Source: an uncultured Bacilli bacterium
Lineage (GTDB): Bacteria > Bacillota_I > Bacilli_A > RF39 > UBA660
Direction: 5' to 3'
Assembly (NCBI GenBank): GCA_947625005.1
Contig: CANQNA010000014.1
Coordinates: 1-16,591 of the forward strand
Length of the DNA: 16,591 nucleotides
Both the position numbers and the translations under genes were made by a program. Each line of letters starts with the position of its first letter. The first letter of the stretch is position 1. Below are positions 14,125 through 16,591 of the stretch, piece by piece. A model generated the notes under the pieces. That model had not been told where the DNA came from. It did not search any database and saw nothing but the letters and a program-made list of their open reading frames with translations.

Positions 14125-16179
14125 TTATATTATTTTTTTATTATTTATTATTTCATTAACTATTACTAAAAAAGTTCCAGTTTTCTTTCCTAAATCCTTA
14201 ATTTGCATATCCGATACAATCATTGTAGAATGATGTGCTCCCAAATGGGCATTTTTAACTGCATCATAATATTCATTTGGTTTTAATATGTTTTTTAAGT
14301 CTTTAAAACTAATACACGTACTATTAGCTATTTCTGTTATATAATTATTATTAGATTTTATAAAATCAATGACATTTTTCACATTATCTGCCAAGTCTCT
14401 TTCATTTAAATTTATTTTTCCTATTAATTTAGTTTCCTTTCTCAAACTATCTATACTAATATCATATAAAGATCTTAAAGCGCAGGCTATAACTTCTTTA
14501 TATTTTTCAAAATTTAATTGATTTATTTCATTATATATTTTATCAATAAAAATGTTATAACTTATTTTATAACTATTTCTTGCATTTATATATATCAATG
14601 GTATTTTAGAAGAGTATGCCTTTAATTCACTTTTATTTTCCTTTAAGAATAGTTGCATTTTTGCAAATACTAAACCTGTATTAGGATCATCATAAAAATA
14701 TTTAATTTCTTTCAGACACTCATGTTCCACGCTTTGTAATATTCCATTTGGTATTATATTATCATCTTCTGAAATACTAATTTTATCTTTTATATCATTA
14801 CCATTACTATCTTTTGCTTCTTTTATCAGACTATGTAGGTCAATTTGTCCAAAATTAATATCTAGTTCTAGTATATATTTTTTTAATTTTATTATTGCTG
14901 GTACTACTTTTTTTTCTGTATTTTTATCATTTTTTTCTATTAGCTTTTTATTTTCAAAAAAACTATACTCAATTGTATCTTCATTTTCTTTAATTTCTAT
15001 GAAATCTTTAAAAATAAAGTTATTATCTATATATTCTTTTTTATCTTTATTAACTTCAAATTGTTTATCTATTAAAAAGTCAGTATTTCTAAAGTCTTCT
15101 TTGTACTCTGAACCGGTAACTTGTATTTTGATATTTATTTCCTTTAAAAACCTTATTATCTCATCTGTCAATTCATTTTGTAAAAATTGTGTTCTGTCTG
15201 AATTAAAGTTAATATTTTCATCATCACTTATTATTCTAATATATCCTATCATCTGATTTAAAACACTAGATGATTTTACATTTCTCATAATATTAGGATC
15301 AAATATTTCGTAATTATTAAACAAATTAGAATTAACATAAATCAATGGTGTTAAATCATCAGCATTGTTATGAAAGAGCTCATTAATCTTTGATTTATCT
15401 CCTGATCTTAATTTATATATTAGTAATTCTATGTCCAATTTATATTTATCAGAGTTAAAACTATATTTTATGCTTTTTATTATTTTATTCTTGTGATAAA
15501 AATTTATTATCTGCTCATCAGAGTTATACGTTACATAAAACATTTGTCTTTCTGGTAAGCACTCCTTTATCGAATAATTATTATTACTTGAATATATATT
15601 ACCATCAATATTTACTTCAACTTCAAATTTTTTATCATCAAACGCGTTAATAATTTTCTCTAAGGTTTTCTTATTATTAAAATATTCTTCTAATTTTCTA
15701 ATATTATATTCATTTAACTCAATCTCTATCTCGGTTCCGTTACTTATATTATCCAATTCTTTTATTTCTACATTACATTCTGATATATTGTCAAACGCTA
15801 TTAAATCTTTATAGTTTATTTCAAACACAAACCCTTTATTTTTTTTAGTCTTCCATATAACTTTATCTCCAAATTTAAATACAGATAAAAAGCCTAGTCC
15901 CTTTGATCCCTGCGTATACCTATGATATTCGTTTATGCTACCATACCTTTTTTCACTTGTTGATATGTGAAATAGCACATCTATATCCTCTTTATCCATA
16001 CCACATCCATTATCTTTTATAACTAATCTTTTGCTAGTTTGATCAAATTCCACTATTACTTTTGTTGCACCTGCATCATAAGAATTTTTTAATAATTCAT
16101 TTAATGCTATTATATTAGATGGTATTTTTTCTGAAAGTTCACTAATTATATTACCACTTACTACAATTTTTGACTGCAT
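14125..16179 (-). CDS. GHKL ATPase, MORC/MutL/Hsp90-like, associated with a DNA methyltransferase
   Basis: The 684-residue protein opens with a GHKL ATPase domain. It has motif N NELLKNSYDAGA (27-38, with the Mg-binding Asn), motif G1 DNGCGM (56-61), the lid GSKGLGFLSVF (91-101) and a G3-like NGTEIEI (147-153). Next comes a transducer-like region to about 350. A long charged region follows, and then a helical C-terminal domain ending with NAHLGAHHSTMIVSDM and a hydrophobic tail. MORC-like GHKL ATPases encoded beside methyltransferases were described as restriction-modification-linked ATPases ancestral to eukaryotic MORC proteins. ATP-dependent clamping and compaction or cleavage of unmodified DNA is the likely job here, but no nuclease motif is evident. 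The start has an excellent GAGGTGAT ribosome binding site. It heads a two-gene operon with the SPPY methyltransferase. Confidence 0.85.
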   Translation of the reverse strand: MQSKIVVSGNIISELSEKIPSNIIALNELLKNSYDAGATKVIVEFDQTSKRLVIKDNGCGMDKEDIDVLFHISTSEKRYGSINEYHRYTQGSKGLGFLSVFKFGDKVIWKTKKNKGFVFEINYKDLIAFDNISECNVEIKELDNISNGTEIEIELNEYNIRKLEEYFNNKKTLEKIINAFDDKKFEVEVNIDGNIYSSNNNYSIKECLPERQMFYVTYNSDEQIINFYHKNKIIKSIKYSFNSDKYKLDIELLIYKLRSGDKSKINELFHNNADDLTPLIYVNSNLFNNYEIFDPNIMRNVKSSSVLNQMIGYIRIISDDENINFNSDRTQFLQNELTDEIIRFLKEINIKIQVTGSEYKEDFRNTDFLIDKQFEVNKDKKEYIDNNFIFKDFIEIKENEDTIEYSFFENKKLIEKNDKNTEKKVVPAIIKLKKYILELDINFGQIDLHSLIKEAKDSNGNDIKDKISISEDDNIIPNGILQSVEHECLKEIKYFYDDPNTGLVFAKMQLFLKENKSELKAYSSKIPLIYINARNSYKISYNIFIDKIYNEINQLNFEKYKEVIACALRSLYDISIDSLRKETKLIGKINLNERDLADNVKNVIDFIKSNNNYITEIANSTCISFKDLKNILKPNEYYDAVKNAHLGAHHSTMIVSDMQIKDLGKKTGTFLVIVNEIINNKKII

Positions 16180-16276
16180 TTATCATCACCTCTTTTTCCT
16201 TATATATTTCTATTATTCATACTATACCTGTTTATTTTTTATAATTTTCTTCCATGGCATTTTTTCTACTTATGAT

Positions 16277-16325
16277 GACATATTATATCACAGCTTTTCA
16301 CATATTTCTACATTACAGCAAAAAT
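16277..16325 (-). promoter_or_regulatory. Promoter element, copy B, upstream of the GHKL ATPase operon
   Basis: On the minus strand TAGAAA (16305-16310), 17 bp and TATAAT (16282-16287), preceded by TGA, give an extended -10 promoter about 100 bases before the ATPase start. The surrounding block (TGTAATGTAGAAATATGTG...) matches copy A at 12635-12681 along most of its length. Confidence 0.65.
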
Positions 16326-16350
16326 AGCAGGTCTAAAACCTGCTATTTTT
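16320..16350. terminator. 13-bp stem terminator after the permease gene
   Basis: AAAAATAGCAGGT (16320-16332) pairs perfectly with ACCTGCTATTTTT (16338-16350) across a five-base loop. It ends the permease gene on the minus strand and is directly followed by promoter element B, marking the boundary of the defence genes. Confidence 0.9.
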
Positions 16351-16363
16351 TGTCGTTTTTTCT

Positions 16364-16591
16364 CTACTCTACACTCTTCAAGCTCTCTATCATGTTAATC
16401 TTCTTCAAAGAGAAGTATGTTGCTATATTTACAATTACTGTAAATACCACTGTAATTGCTACTGAGTACACGTAGCTTATTGGGTTAATTGTTTTAGTAA
16501 ATCTAAGCATGTTAATTTCACAAGTGCCAAGGATGTAGTAATTTAGCACATATCCAAAGCATAAGCCTAACACAATTCCAATTATTGTTAG
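16364..16591 (-). CDS. FtsX-family ABC transporter permease, C-terminal fragment (5' end outside the window)
   Basis: The last 75 residues of a membrane protein are present. They show a hydrophobic helix (LTIIGIVLGLCFGYVLNYYI), a short external stretch (TCEINMLRFTKTINPISY) and a final helix (VYSVAITVVFTVIVNIATYF). The end is SLKKINMIESLKSVE. The (L/K)KxxxxxESLKSxE ending is typical of FtsX/MacB-like permeases of antimicrobial-peptide or lipoprotein ABC exporters, and the helix pair matches the last two helices of that fold. The ATPase partner and the N-terminal part are not visible. The gene is followed by a strong terminator and probably belongs to the chromosomal backbone rather than to the defence genes. 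Confidence 0.8.
   Translation of the reverse strand, partial: LTIIGIVLGLCFGYVLNYYILGTCEINMLRFTKTINPISYVYSVAITVVFTVIVNIATYFSLKKINMIESLKSVE

Noticed and set aside
16222..16260. 12-codon leader peptide upstream of the GHKL ATPase gene
   Set aside because: It has an ATG but no ribosome binding site and no attenuator-like structure, so it is likely chance.
1..16591. CRISPR array, tRNA or rRNA genes
   Set aside because: No regularly spaced direct repeats and no cloverleaf or ribosomal RNA sequences were seen on either strand.

Overview
The base composition (roughly a quarter G+C), the strong AGGAGG-type ribosome binding sites and the protein families point to a low-GC Firmicute, most likely Clostridium or a close relative. 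Almost every gene lies on the minus strand. The window is a compact defence / mobile-DNA island: three DNA methyltransferases, an SNF2/PLD helicase, a GHKL (MORC-like) ATPase, a serine invertase, a Panacea antitoxin-like pair, a HEPN-CBS protein, a dead IS200 copy and a decayed small gene. An ordinary FtsX-type ABC permease end sits at the right edge.

Left part (1-2467): the 5' end of a Dam-family adenine methylase; about 480 bases without a gene; a two-gene overlapping operon (Panacea/DUF4065 protein followed by a coiled-coil protein with three membrane segments) that looks like a toxin-antitoxin unit; an internally deleted IS200/IS605 tnpA; and a YdbC/PC4-like single-strand DNA-binding protein ending in a strong terminator.

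Centre (2533-11005), the most interesting part: a two-gene restriction-modification-like operon, PLD-SNF2 helicase then Eco57I-type methyltransferase with a TaqI_C-like specificity region, coupled by a TAGGAGG stop/Shine-Dalgarno overlap. The last quarter of the methyltransferase lies inside a 1855-bp invertible cassette (3165-5019) bounded by 267-bp inverted repeats. On the opposite strand the cassette carries a second, silent, in-frame specificity domain. The two reading frames converge on a shared bidirectional terminator in the middle. An Mpi-type serine invertase gene sits 32 bp outside the cassette. Inversion would replace residues 912-1220 of the methyltransferase by 308 different C-terminal residues and so probably switch the DNA target. 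The unit encodes its own switch.

Right part (11196-16179): a decayed coiled-coil gene, a HEPN-CBS fusion, an m4C/m6A-type methyltransferase and a MORC-like GHKL ATPase. The last two form a second methyltransferase + ATPase defence pair. The HEPN-CBS gene and the ATPase/methyltransferase pair are each preceded by a copy of the same ~47-bp promoter element (TAGAAA, 17 bp, extended TATAAT), which suggests shared control. A hairpin terminator at 16320-16350 separates the island from the permease gene.
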